This document shows positions 10,522-22,079 of a stretch of 64,000 bases of DNA, in pieces. The notes beneath the pieces are model-generated. The model saw only the letters and a program-made list of their open reading frames with translations. It made no database searches and was not told where the DNA came from. The translations under genes were made by a program, and so were the position numbers. The DNA is from Isoetes taiwanensis. Its lineage: Eukaryota; Streptophyta; Lycopodiopsida; Isoetales; Isoetaceae. The number at the start of each line of letters is the position of its first letter. Position 1 is the stretch's first letter. The stretch spans positions 8,075,077 through 8,139,076 of the forward strand of contig JAJEKV010000039.1 of the NCBI GenBank assembly GCA_021234155.1. Reading direction: 5' to 3'.

Positions 10522-11099
10522 GAATAATGATGTCCTCAGCATTGAAGTTAATGAGTTGATATAGAAATAATTGATTAAGTCAAAAGATAACATATACATA
10601 TATAGTGCATAAGGTAATGAAAATTACATGAAGACCATAGATCACATAAGTTCAGGACCGTAGTCCATTTAAAACACATTAGCAGGACACAAAATGGGGA
10701 AATACAACCAGGTCCTCAGTGGATCCTGTGATAACAAGACAAGACGTAGACAAAACAACATATGTAAAACATAGATGGCCCCTCAGTGCCGTCATAGAAT
10801 ACTGCAGGCTTCTGATACACACTACTAGCCTGCAAAATTTATAGGACATCGGTACATTATTTAATAATTAAAGAATATGGTTGAAGGAACCACTCCCTTT
10901 TTGAAAACAAAATAGAAAAAAAGAGGGGTATCCTATCATGCCTAAGTCTTGCATATCATCAGGCATAAGGAATGGCCATGTTCTCATTATCGCCGGGATG
11001 ATTGTGTCCTACGATGTACATGTCCATTCCACCTAAAATGCATCTACCCGACTAGTTGCCTGCATGACTCCTGCTGGGTCAAGCCTTCATTGCTTACCG

Positions 11100-12640
11100 C
11101 TGGTGTCGGGGTTGATAGCATCGTTGATGGTGTGTCCCTGGCATTCCTGCATAAAGTTCGGGTTCTGTCTTTAACACCCATATGGCATCCTCAGTTGGTG
11201 TTTCCACTTAATCAAGTACTGGAGGATTTGGGTCCTTCTCATCTGTTTGTATGCGAGATCGAGAAGAGCTTCTGGCATGATTTCCAATTGCTCATCCGTC
11301 ATTTCAAGAAATGTGGGTATATCCATTATTTTCTCTGGGTCAGGAGTATGCTTCTTCAGAAGGCTCACATGAAAAACCTTATGGACTTTAAGATAAGCAG
11401 CGAGATTGAGCTTGTAGATCTGAGGTCCTACCCTCTGAGTAATCTCAAATGGTCCCGCCCAATGGGTTGCCAGTTTTTTGCAATTTCCAACCTTGAGCTT
11501 GGCTTGCTTTACCTTGATTTTTAACCACACAGAATCTCCAACCTGGAAGTTTCGAGGTGTGCGATGCTTATCTGCAATACTCTTTTGCCTACTTCTAGCT
11601 GCTAACAAATATCCACAGACTTCCTCAACTAAAACCTGCATATCTTTGAGCAACAGTTGGAAGACCTCGACCTTCGAAACAGGGTATGCCACGTGTCTAG
11701 AGTTAGACATTGATGCCATAGTTATAAAAGGAGACATCCGAGAAGACTCATGTTTAGAACTGTTATAAGCAAACTCTACCAAATGGATATAATCGGCCCA
11801 TTGTGATTGCTTATTCCAGACATAGTTGCGTAGCATATCTTCAATAATGCGGTTGGTGTGTTCCGTTCGACCATCCATCTGGGGGTGGTATATGGTACTC
11901 ATGGCAAGCTTGGTTTGTATAGTGCCAAAGAAATCTGTCCAGAATGCACTTACAAACTTGGGGTCACGATCTGAAATAATTTGCCGCGGCGTCCCGTGGA
12001 GTCAGAAAAGCTCTTTAACAAATAGCAGTGCCATATCCAAGGCCGTATCAATGGTGCGGCATGGCAAAAAGTGCGTCATCTTGGAGAGCTTGTCGACCAC
12101 CACCATCGAGGCATCATATCCCCTAAGAGTCCATGGAAGACCGACAATGAAGTCCATGATGATGATTTCCCACTTAGCATTGGGCACCTCTAAAGGTTGC
12201 AATTCGCCTGGAACGTGCAACTATTCAGCCTTTGTTTGTTGGCAAAGCTGGCACTGCTTGATATATCGGTCAATGTGCTTCTTCAACCAGGCCAGAAGTA
12301 GCTGGATCGCACCTTAAAATATGTCCTCATAAACCTAGCGTGTCCCCCTATAGGACTATTATATGTGTCATGAAGAATGAGCTTCCGGATGCCTGAGGTC
12401 TCTGGCACACATAACTTATTCTTATGATAGAGCAGATTACCTTCCTTCTTAAAATGGCGAAAGATTTCTTGCTCTTTGTCCATGCGTGCCTCCTTAGACA
12501 AACTGAGCCATATCTCCCTGAATTCAAGATCAGTGGGGAGTGTTTAAGCACGATTTCATTAATTGGAGAAAATAAGCCCATTTTGAGAATTTTAAGCACA
12601 CCTAATTTGCTCTAGCACGAATACTTTCACCTACTTCTCG
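11100..12640 (-). pseudogene. chromovirus (Ty3/gypsy) integrase with chromodomain, broken
   Basis: The minus strand gives, in order: the zinc-binding H2C2 region (GGHARFMRTYFKVRSSYFWPG type, 12283-12501), the integrase core (WEIIIMDFIVGLPW, VVVDKLSKMTHF, 12002-12220), STIYHPQMDGRTEHTNRIIE (from 11902), the C-terminal GDSVWL region and a chromodomain (QYLIKWKH, then EDAIW in a shifted frame). Frameshifts separate the core from the later part and lie inside the chromodomain. Reverse transcriptase and RNase H are missing upstream, so the copy is 5'-truncated near 12640. The polypurine tract at 10508-10521 is consistent with its 3' end. Confidence 0.88.
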
Positions 12641-12782
12641 AGCACAAGAAACATGAGGTAATTAACATACACATATACATAAAAATTTTGTGTTATACTT
12701 GTACGTGTACGTGACACTCGTAGAAGCTCAATAATGGCCCTACATTGTACACCAATAATTCACATAAATAATTTTACTTCAC

Positions 12783-12789
12783 TATAAAA
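12783..12789 (+). promoter_or_regulatory. TATA box of the orphan ORF
   Basis: TATAAAA lies 43 bases before the ATG at 12826. Initiation about 30 bases downstream would leave a very short leader. Confidence 0.45.
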
Positions 12790-12825
12790 ACGGCTTGACG
12801 AGGGGGTAGAGGCCATTCATCTTCC

Positions 12826-13068
12826 ATGGCTTCCTCGATGCCTCGTCCAGAGCACATCCGCTCTTTCAAGTGTTACTTGAGCTACAACGATCTGGGCGAA
12901 TGCGCTAGAAATGGCGTTAAGCTTGATCCATGGCTCTTATCTAAAGCTGATGGACCTGCTAGTGCTTGCAGGAAGCTCACTCGTGTTAAGGTCCACATTT
13001 ACTGGCTTCCTGATCAGGAGATCTATGAGCTGAATGGCATCACGAGCTTTGATGTTGATGACGAGTGA
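12826..13068 (+). CDS. orphan 80-residue protein
   Basis: An intact ORF, MASSMPRPEHIRSF to the acidic end SFDVDDE, with codon use more GC-rich and even than the surrounding DNA. It contains WLLSKADGPASACRKL and VKVHIYWLPDQEIYEL. No signal peptide or membrane segment is visible and I recognise no family. It sits between a dead chromovirus and a dead copia element. A TATA box precedes it closely and AATAATG-type polyadenylation signals follow the stop. It could be a small plant gene, a captured exon or a transposon-encoded peptide. Confidence 0.45.
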   Translation: MASSMPRPEHIRSFKCYLSYNDLGECARNGVKLDPWLLSKADGPASACRKLTRVKVHIYWLPDQEIYELNGITSFDVDDE

Positions 13069-13282
13069 ATCTGCACCTGCCAATAATGTAATAATGACAT
13101 GGGTACCTAATAACTAAGTAAGGATGTAATAGCATTCTGATTAAGGATGTAATATCACGTACCTTAACTGAGTATATTGTAACGATGTGCTATCCCACCT
13201 CCACTTTTTCTGCAAGCTGTCATTGAATTCAATCATAGCTAAATTCGTCAAGCAAACATGTTTTCAAACATACGCATATAGT

Positions 13283-14518
13283 ACATCACATGGATGTACA
13301 AACTGCATTCTTGAATGCAAAATTGGATGAGTATGGAGACTTAAAAAAGCAGTCTATGGCTTGAAACAATCACCAAGACAATGGTACTTATGTATTGATG
13401 GATTTCTTAAGGAGCAAAAGTTTGAAAAGTTGCAAAGTGATGGAAATATATATATGTTTCAAGACAAAGGTAATTTCTGCATTATTGCCCTTTACGTGGA
13501 TGATAATATCATTGTTTCTAACAATATAAATTGCCTAAATCACTGCAAGGAAGTGCTAAGTAACAGGTTCAGCATGACTGATTTAGGGGAGCTGAAAAGA
13601 TTCATTGGTATGGAAGTGTACAGAGATCGAAGGAGGAGTACAATTATTCTCACTCAAAGCAATAACATACAGGGTATGTTGCAGAAATTTGGACTGACAG
13701 AATGTAACAGTGTAAGATCTCCAATGGTCACTGGATTGAAATTATCTAGTAGTATGAGTCCAAAGAATGATAGTGAAAGACTGGAGATGGAAAAATATCT
13801 ATATCGAGAATTAATAGGGTGTTTGCTTTATGTTGCAAACTGCTGCAGACCACATATAGCATATAGTGTAAATTTGCTAAGTAGGTTTGGTACAGATCCA
13901 GGCAAACAACACTGGCTTGCAGCCAAGAGGGTGTTGAGATATTTAAAAGGTATACAAAATGAAGGGCTTACAATTGCAAACAGAAATTTAGAACTGACAG
14001 CTTATTCAGATGCTGACTGGGGAGGTGACAGGAATTCCAGACAATCCACCTCAGGGTATGTTCTTCAAGTTGGAGGTAGCTGTGTTGCTTGGAGAAGTAA
14101 AAAACAAGGTTGTGTTGCTATGTCAACAGCAGAGGCAGAATACAATGCAGCATCACTAGCAGCTAGAGAAGTAATCTGGGCAAGGAGAATATTACATGAG
14201 ATTGGTGCTGTTCAAAGAGATCCTACAGTACTATATATTGATAATCTGAGTTGCCTGGCAATTACAAAAAACCCGGTGCTACATGAAAGAACTAAGCACA
14301 TTGAAATCCATATACACTATATCAGAGATATGGTAGCTAAGGGTTTCATCAAAGTTGAGTATAAGTGTACAGAAGATCAAGTTGCAGACATTTTTACAAA
14401 AATATTATCTGTTAACAGGTTTATGAAGTTACAAAAAGAACTTGGTATAGAGTATAGTCCATCTGGAATAAATTTGATCATGAAAGGAGAATGTGAGAAA
14501 TATGGATTCATGATCTAA
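13283..14518 (+). pseudogene. Ty1/copia reverse transcriptase and RNase H, 5'-truncated
   Basis: A 385-codon frame from 13361 carries MKQSPRQWY, the catalytic LYVDDNIIV, FSMTDLGELKRFIGMEV, SRPMV-type and LIGCLLYVANCCRPHIAYS motifs, then RNase H (AYSDADWGGD, SGYVLQVGGSCVAWRSKKQ, STAEAEYNA, HIHYIRDMV). Upstream, HMDVQTAFLNAKLDE is present but a deletion and frameshift separate it from the main frame. Gag, protease and integrase are absent. A polypurine tract follows at 14545. The main frame is open, so the insertion is fairly recent. Confidence 0.92.
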
Positions 14519-14544
14519 TTTATAGTAGTTGAAGATCTAATGCT

Positions 14545-14554
14545 AGGTGGAGAC
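14545..14554 (+). other. copia polypurine tract
   Basis: AGGTGGAGAC follows the RNase H stop by about 25 bases, the normal place for a copia polypurine tract. Confidence 0.55.
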
Positions 14555-14555
14555 A

Positions 14556-15020
14556 TTATATCTATGGTTTTCAACCATTAGAATAACATTGTGAACCTAG
14601 GGTCATTTGTTCAATGGTTATATTGAACAGAAATATCGAAGACAATATATAGAAACAGCGAACTCGGTCAACTTGGATTACAACAGGTGGTCTTCATTCC
14701 GGATGGGATAATCCCAAGCCGACTCCGGTCGGTTAGGATAGACCCTATAAATTAAGATTAAATTGAAGTTCCGGTGGGGTGATCGGTGGATCGTCTTGAG
14801 GAGAATAGCCAATATCAAATACAGGTTATTTGCATTGTGACTATTTGGTGTATAGTGAAGTGAATGTAATATTGATTGAGATCGAAAATGGAAGTTACTA
14901 TTGAAATGGTTTAAAATGGTTTTTGCTTAAATATGCATCTTTGTTAAGTGCATTAATAAGTTGGTTGCCTAATGATTTGCTAGATGTGTTGATCAAGCAA
15001 TCGATTACTAATATTCTTAC
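14556..15020 (+). repeat. probable copia 3' LTR
   Basis: The sequence directly after the polypurine tract contains a TATA-like CCCTATAAATTA near 14742 and no coding sequence. With no second LTR in the window, the borders are uncertain. Confidence 0.45.
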
Positions 15021-15021
15021 T

Positions 15022-15260
15022 TGAATTTCGGGTTTTTTCTCGAAAACCCGAAAGGGTGGGGTTTTTTTAATCCCGACAATAAACTCTCGGCAGGTACACT
15101 AGCCAACATCTGTAGCACACAATTTTATTTGGGGTCCAGGTGTTATAACTGGATATTCCCTATGTTTTTCATTTTTTGGGTGGCCTGCGATGTGCAGTTA
15201 GCCACTCCATACCATTGTAGAAAAACTGCTGAGATGAATGAAAAGCCTAGCTATAGGGGG
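15022..15260 (+). mobile_element. SINE-like element, family A
   Basis: It shares about 220 bp with 39010-39240: a CTCGAAAACCCGAAAGG core, GGGGTTTTTTTAATCCC, CTCTCGGCAGGTACA..AGCCA, and a 3' part GCTGAGATGAATGAAAAGCC. The core also occurs in the elements at 32640, 40868, 41886 and 59812 and in the LINE end at 45760. No long ORF is present. Confidence 0.65.
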
Positions 15261-15374
15261 AAGGAAATCGGGACTCCCTTCTGCAGTGGACAAGGGAAGC
15301 CTCGCGACCGGCGGCAGCCAAGAGCGAGTCCCCTGTCCACTACGGAAGGGGGGACCGATTTGCTTCCCCCTACA
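15253..15374. repeat. imperfect inverted repeat, about 44-bp arms
   Basis: Left arm 15253-15296 and right arm 15330-15374 are imperfect reverse complements (for example AGTGGACAAGGG against CCCCTGTCCACT) around a 33-base loop. It begins where SINE homology ends, so it may be a separate foldback insertion. Confidence 0.6.
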
Positions 15375-16465
15375 ACAAGGAAGATGGGAGCTTCACTGAG
15401 AAGGAAGATTTGCATCTGATTTTCAGCAATCTTCACTGGATCTTCACCCACTGCTCCTCCTGATTTGCACCGGATGAGTGGAATCGTGGCCCATATTTCC
15501 ATTCCGGAGTGTATGGGACTGCCACATGGCAGCACCAAATTCATCTTCGGCTCCAAACAGCGACCCATCTTGTTGTAACCCCCATGCATCAATATTTCGT
15601 TCCAATTATAGTGTAGATGCCCAAACAAGAATATACCTAAATATTCAGAACATAAATAATATTGGGATTCTCTAGAATCTTCACGCAGCCTCCCAACAGA
15701 GTAAAGTGACACGTCAGGAGATAAAGTAGAAGCCCAGGCTTATGTATAGCACGACGGTGGCTGAAAAACCTATCTTCTCTACTCTGTTCAAATTCTGTTC
15801 TTGTCGAACTCTTGTAAGTGATTACTATGTGGGCTTTCTTTAGAGATTCAAAAAAGTTCGCCTGTCCTTTATAAATTTTTGAAAGTGTTGGATTGGGAGC
15901 GATCCGGGTTTCTTTATCTGCAGAAGGTACTATTTTTACCTTGTAAAAGCTTGCAGTTTTCTTATAGTTCCGTTTCCCGAAAAAAAGTATGAGATCAATG
16001 CTATTAGATTAGGTCACAATACGCTTTTGGTGTGTCATGTTATATTTCTCAACTTAACTCAAAGTGTGCATTTTAGGAATACTGTGTTAGTGTTCAACGC
16101 TGGTGTCAGGAAGCCCCTTTGTGGAGTCAGCATGCCTTTCAGCAGCTCGGAGTTTTCTGTTCTGTCTTCAGGCAAGGTTCTTCAGGTTTTTGAGCTGATA
16201 GTGGAATAGAAGGTATGAATGTATGGTGTGGCAGGTAGAGTTATTCTTGGTAACATTGAAAAAAATTCAAATTTGGCATTATGCATGATCAGGTGTATCC
16301 CCTGATCAGCGACGGCGGCGGCCGTACGAGGAATATGAATTGGATGATATTGTTAGCGAGTCAGTTAACAGAAGCAAGAGGCGTAGCTGTTCACCATCAA
16401 ATAGTAAAGGTATAGACCAAGGAGCTATTATAAGGTATTGTGGGGCAAAAGCTTCTGGCATCAGG
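15375..16465. other. upstream region of the Hikeshi gene
   Basis: 15480-15610 resembles 59585-59700 (shared CCACATGGCA and AATTCATCTTC), an old repeat. At about 16306-16420 the sequence is open and encodes RRRRPYEEYELDD..., between a possible acceptor (GATCAG) and donor (AAAG/GTATAG). It is in frame with Hikeshi but has no ATG before 16466, so it may be leader or a neighbouring exon. Confidence 0.35.
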
Positions 16466-17113
16466 ATGTTTGGGGTTGTATTTCCGAACCGTAGCTTTCC
16501 TATGGATGTATCAAGTTTTACACAAATTGACACCCAACATTGGATATTGGATATGAATGTTTTTGTAGGTGAGAAGTTGTTTTATTCTTAGATCTATTTT
16601 CTATTTATTGCTATATTTATTGATTATTTCTTAAAATGTTCTCTCTCAGGTGAGGCATATGACCAAGTGAATGAAATGTGCATATTTCTTCTTAATAGCT
16701 TTTCGCTGCCACCAGAAAAAGCCTTGGCAGTTTATGTCCAATCACCTGGTTCAGCATTCCAGTATTGTGGTGCTGTTTGTACTTCTTGCCCATCTGCAGT
16801 ATTATCCCTGTTATGGCCTAAGCCTGGTGGGCAGATGCAACTAACTGCATCAGATACAGTTCCAGCAACTGCCAAAATTGGCATTGCTGCAGAGGATATA
16901 GCATCTCTTCCTGCACTCAACATGGGGCAATATCATCGTGTGGAGCAGCTTGCATTAAAGGTAGGGCAGAATCTGTTCAATTATATGCAATCATTTTGTA
17001 CTACAGAAAGCAACAAGTTAGTTGTTCCATTTGATATTCTTGACAAATGGTTCAAGAAGTTCCAGGAACGTGCAAAGCGGGATCCTGATTATCTTAAGCA
17101 GTTTACCGCATGA
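16466..17113 (+). CDS. Hikeshi/OPI10 family protein
   Basis: Exons 16466-16568 and 16650-17113 join in frame (G/GTGAGA donor, CTCTCAG acceptor) to give 188 residues, close to the ~197 of animal Hikeshi. Diagnostic stretches are MFGVVFPNRSFPMDVSSF, VNEMCIFLLNSF, LAVYVQSPGSAFQYCGAV, AKIGIAAEDIASLP and the C-terminal ILDKWFKKFQERAKRDP. In animals Hikeshi carries Hsp70 into the nucleus during heat stress by binding FG nucleoporins; plant homologues are conserved, so a similar role is inferred. The start is the first in-frame ATG and matches the family start. The gene is intact. Confidence 0.93.
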
Positions 17114-18984
17114 GTTTTACTAATATGCTGAGGCTTTTGGTTAGGGGTTCACTTGGTATAGGAATTGTTTCCCACAACAATAGGCTCATCAAACAGTTCT
17201 GAGCCTTTCTTTGGGAACTATAATCAGCATTGTTATAGAAAACTGTTAAAACAGATCTCTTGATTTTGCAATGGGTGTTAATTTTCAGTGGCTAAAAATC
17301 ATCCGCTTCATGCAGTTCTCGTGTGATTGATGCTTAGGTTATTTAAGTTTCTCTCTTTGATGGGTATTGTTATTTTTGGCATTGCATCAAAGCCGGGAAA
17401 GGGAGTGTTCTCCATATATATGATGATGGTGCCATTTGGAACACAATCTAAGGACTGATAGCCTGACCTTTTGGCAATAGTTGGAGAGACTTAACCAATT
17501 CACAATAACTGGAATTTTAGCAGGATTGATCTGCACATGCATGCATGCATTTTTGGCATTGGTCAATATTACAAGGAACTGCCAAAGTACTGCCAAAGTG
17601 TTGTTAAGTTGGGCCAACTCTGCCCTGAATATTGGGAAAATCACTTGCATATTGCAGATCCTACGGAAGACTTTTTATTGTTTAAGACACTTAAAAAATA
17701 GGATGGTTTTTTATCCTATGCACGAATCTATTATATCAGAAGACATAATTTCTGGCTCATTTTGAGCTGTTGAATCTCTGATACTACAAGCACCCAATTG
17801 TGAATAACTGTAGGCGTGGCGCCCTGGATCGACGGCGTAGATTTTTCGAGTCCCTTTTTGCGTAAGGATCTTTCCTTCCCTTTTCCCAGCTGGAATCTGC
17901 CAACAAAACATGCCCGGGACCCTCATTTTTGGAAGCCAAACGTCACTTTTGTCCCTCATTTTGAAGTCTTCTACGCGTGGAAGCTAGATGCCATTTTGGC
18001 CTCTTTCTTTGAAGTTCTTTCCCTTCACGCTTAAGTAACAGTTTCTTCTAGTGTGCTTTTGTTTGCATGCACTTATCATAGATATGATACCATTTTTGCC
18101 TGCATCACCATTAATCCTCGTGTGAAAGGTTGATCCATGGAGCAATCTTCATGGTGTTGTGACAGTTAGTCTTTCGTGTTCGTTAATAAGATTTAACCTT
18201 CTCTTCAGTCTTTGGCCTATAGTGTCTTTTTCAAGGTACTCTTTAGTGGGTCATAAGCTTTGATTTCTACAAGGTGAGAATAGACACCCCATCAACCAGT
18301 CTTCCATCACTAGACCTTGTCATTCCTATTAATTTCGCACATAACAATTGATGGTTCAATTCACTAGACCTTGTCATTCCTATTAATTTCGCACAACAAT
18401 TGATGGTTCAATTTATTTCGATCAGTTAGAATGAAAGGCACATCCAGATCTCCAGATTTGGGGGGTTCCTCCCCATAATTTCCAGTTGAAGTTGTTAAAA
18501 TCCGGTTACTTTAATAGATGCCGGAAAATTTCCAGTCAAAATTTTGTAAAATGCTTGTTAAATCTGGCAAATTAGAGGATATTTTCTGAAAAATCTGGTA
18601 GGTAGCAACAAAGCACGGCATTTTTCCGGTTTAAGCAAAATTTAATTTGGAGGCCTGGGCACATCTCATACATTTTCCAGAATGTCATCCATGTATTACT
18701 TATTTCGATTTCGATTAGAAAGGCATATTTCATATATTTTCCAATTTGAGCTACAGAGGCATCATCATTAATGCATTTTCCATCATTCAATCACCGTCTC
18801 TTAAGCATGTTTAATTCAAAAATAGCTTCTCCTAATCCATTGGTGGATTTGATGGAGGAAGGCTAGTAGTAATGATTGTTTCCCAACATGAAGAAAATAA
18901 TCCACTTCTTTCATATTAATTCTCCACGTGGTGTAACATTCGCCATCCAATGTGAAATTCCTATGTACACTTACATCCAAGATT
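17114..18984. other. no gene seen; one tandem duplication
   Basis: Contains the Hikeshi 3' flank and AT-rich sequence. At about 18306-18415 a ~55-bp unit (CACTAGACCTTGTCATTCC...) is duplicated head to tail. Confidence 0.5.
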
Positions 18985-20443
18985 TCAATAGATTTTTCTC
19001 AACATGGCGATACTCGTGTAGACGCGATGCAAAATAGGCTTGAATCGAGATAAAGAAAGCCTGACATCTTGGGCTTCAAGATAGACTCGCTTCATTTCCC
19101 ACCAACCTTGAGTAACAATTTTCTCAGGATGTGATACGACAGTATGATTGGGGCCGAATTTTTGAAACAACGAACTTTCTGAGGGAGAAATATGATAACC
19201 AACATACTGAAGGCCAGCTTTTATGGCTGGTTCCCCATAGTAGGTCGAAGCTGCCCAATCTGTTCCAAGAGGAATTATTTGGACAAGGGTAGAATTAGGA
19301 TGCATGAAGAGCAAATGAGTGAGGGCAGCTCCATGCACCCCTATGACTACATCAGCACTATACATTATATCATGTATATCCCCAATATGCATTCTGGAAT
19401 GTGGCTCTAGGGTTTTAACTTCAAAGCCCATTCTCTTGGCTAACCTTATAACTTCCTTCTCATTTAGTAGAATCCTAGTCTTGTGTCTCCTGATTAGCAC
19501 TAATAAAGGCCTCCTTGCAGCCAAATTATGCGCACGAATTTTTGGACTCGATCCTATAGCTTTCCTTATCATATGTTGGAAACTTTGGATTGATTTCCCA
19601 CCTTCCATGTGACTAGAATTTATTGTTAATTCTCCATGAATTTTGAGGCCTAATATGACATGAGGGAAGCAGTGAATTTGGGTGCTTTTGTCGAAATCAA
19701 TGACGGGGAAGTCGGAGAGGGCGCGGATGATGGGACCATATTTGTTCAGCCACCACAGATGGAGCTCAAGGATCATGAAGACGACTCTGCGTTTGAACTG
19801 CTGGGAAGTGATGTAGAGGGGGATGAGGCCATCATTGAATTCATGGTACACGTTGCCTGTGTATCCCCCAGTTGAAAATATCACTGCAGGGACCCCATGG
19901 TATATGTTGCAATTTTTTGTCCAAGAATCTAACGTTGTAACGGTTACGTCACCTATGGTCTCCATTACACTTTTTTCCCATTTCCTTGTGTAGGGCTTGA
20001 TCCTGTGCGTCAATTTCGGACCGTCCGATCGGAGGGCCTCAACGGTGGCGATGCTTCCCTGGACTCTGATATCGCCTTCCAGTTCGCAGATGTCCGTTCT
20101 GAATTGCGAAAAATCGCAGCTGATTTTTCCGTGCTGGGTTTTCCTCGCAGATCCTGTAAAACGATGTCTTTGGTTTAATATACACCATAAAAGATATCTG
20201 ATGGATTAATTCTACCTTGATTCTATATACTATGAATGAATTATATCAGAGTTTTTGACCTGCTGAAGCTGCCTTCTCTGTTGGGCCTCTGACGAAACTT
20301 GGCCGGGGTTTGGCTATGGAGATTCCTTGCATCAGAACCATCTTCTCTGCTTCTCCATGCTCCGATCCATTCCAGCGGAAAATAAAAGCGAGAATTAGCC
20401 ATAGGATGAGCACCCAGAACCACGAATTTCTGATGAATTTCAT
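18985..20443 (-). CDS. GT61 family glycosyltransferase
   Basis: Exons 20443-20260 and 20153-18985 join in phase (AGCAG/GTCAAA donor, TTTTACAG acceptor) into 450 residues. The ATG at 20443 is followed by a membrane anchor (WFWVLILWLILAFIF), giving a type II Golgi protein. Exon 2 opens with KISCDFSQFRTDICELEGD, typical of plant GT61, then STGGYTGNVYHEFND near residue 155 and GVHGAALTHLLFM near 333. The C-terminal EAQDVRLSLSRF is also present. The family includes xylan arabinosyl- and xylosyltransferases and the N-glycan beta-1,2-xylosyltransferase; the acceptor here cannot be told from sequence. The gene is intact with a 106-bp intron. Confidence 0.93.
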
Positions 20444-22075
20444 CGTAACCTCTATCAGAAGCAAAAAGCTGCATCCAATCTGTAAAGTCCGGCACTGATT
20501 ATTCCAAGCCCAATCCCGAAGACAAAAATAAAGGACTTTTGGAGCTGTCGCCTAATTTGCTCCTCAATGGCGAATAATTGTGGCCGTCAAGATGGACATT
20601 TGAAGAGGCGGTCCTAGCCACCCACGTGTCAAGATCAACGGCCCCTGATTTTCCAAAGGATAGCCCATATTCCAGTATGTCCCTCTCATACTCCCTTTGC
20701 GTAGGGATCCTTTCTTCCTTTCCCTAGGTGGAACCTGCTAGCTCATAGTGGAGGAGCCTTAAGGATACGCATATACTTGAATTATGGACCTTTTCTTCCC
20801 TACTCGCCCCTTTCGTTGAACCTTCTCCCCTTACTGTCTTATACATGTATGAAAACAGGTATGAAACATGTCTTATACATGTATGAAAACAGGTATGAAA
20901 CATCATGCAGATAAGATGAAAATTTATACATGTACCAAAATAGTTTTGGGAATTATAGTAATCTTGCCTTCTCACAAATTATTATCCCAAGAATGACCAG
21001 ATTTTAAAGAAGAAAATCCCTATTTTGCGGATTTTTTGAGACATGTTCGGACTTTTGGGGGACGAACACCCCTCAATTTCCAACCATGGGACCTAAGCCT
21101 TACTAGCTTAGTTATTAGAGTGCGGATTATTCTCTTACCGCCAAATGCATGATCGCCTAAGCCTTATTAGTTTAGTTGTTAGAGTACCTGTATTATTCAC
21201 TCATCGCCATGTGCCTCGACATGCTAGTATATGTTAGGTAAGAGTTCTTTTTCCAAACATGATGGACATGCCACACAAGAGTATTTAATGGTGTACACGA
21301 ACAATGTCAAATAAAATAACATATGAAGTAAATATAAAGAATGTCAAGTAGAATGTTTGATTGATATTCTTAGAAAAGAGCTTGTACCACATGCCATATG
21401 ATGGCTTGATCACAAAGACAAATGACATCTATCTTTCCATAGATATATGACAAATATAAATAGGAATAGTCCATCTACTTCAATGCTAACACTTGCTTGG
21501 TGGTGTTGTATATGAGTGTTAGCCAGTGGGGTTACAGAACCACACCCTGTTGCTTGTTTGAATTCCATATTGTGGAATCTTGATGGCATTTATATTCTAT
21601 CTCGCATGTCCTTAAAGACCTTTGAAATAGTCAACCAATTCAATGTCGAGGCTTTTGCCCTTGGGCAGGGAATGTGTGTTAATTTAGCTAAGGCTAAGGT
21701 ACTACTCGTTTCATCCTCACATTAAAATACTACATTTTCCTACGAGAGAGTCCCTAAACATTTCCCATTGCAGATTTGAAGCCGTGCAATTAATTTTAGG
21801 AATTTTTGGTGCAATTAATATTGGGTGTTTTTGGCAGGGTCGAGGTCGTGTGGGAAACCACATGGTTTCAAAAATGTATGGAAACCCTATTCTGAAGCAG
21901 AGAAATGTCTCTTCACCGCCTGTGTTCTCCGCCTTTGCTCGAAGAGGGCAACCGTGTTCTCCACCTTGCTTCAGCACTCCAGATCTGTCGTTCTAGCTTG
22001 AATCAACATTTTCTTCAATTTTTGTAAACTCGTAGGGCTTTTCTAAACTGCAGCATTATTCTTTTCAGTTTATAA
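20444..22075. other. no gene seen; short tandem repeats and tRNA-like motifs
   Basis: A 35-bp unit (CTTATACATGTATGAAAACA...) is tandemly duplicated at about 20840-20903. Near 21095-21130 and 21158-21195 two copies of TAAGCCTTA.TAG.TTAGTT.TTAGAGT resemble a polymerase III A box; no B box is evident, so this may be a decayed SINE head. Confidence 0.4.
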
Positions 22076-22079
22076 TATG

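Noticed and set aside
7640-12640. One single gypsy element spanning 7.6-12.6 kb
   Set aside because: On the minus strand integrase would precede gag and reverse transcriptase, the wrong order for gypsy; two separate truncated elements fit better.
15251-15712. Minus-strand 153-codon ORF
   Set aside because: It runs through the foldback repeat and a dispersed repeat shared with 59.6 kb; no protein family match.
19192-19875. Plus-strand ORFs across the GT61 gene
   Set aside because: Shadows of the minus-strand GT61 exon, which carries all the family motifs.
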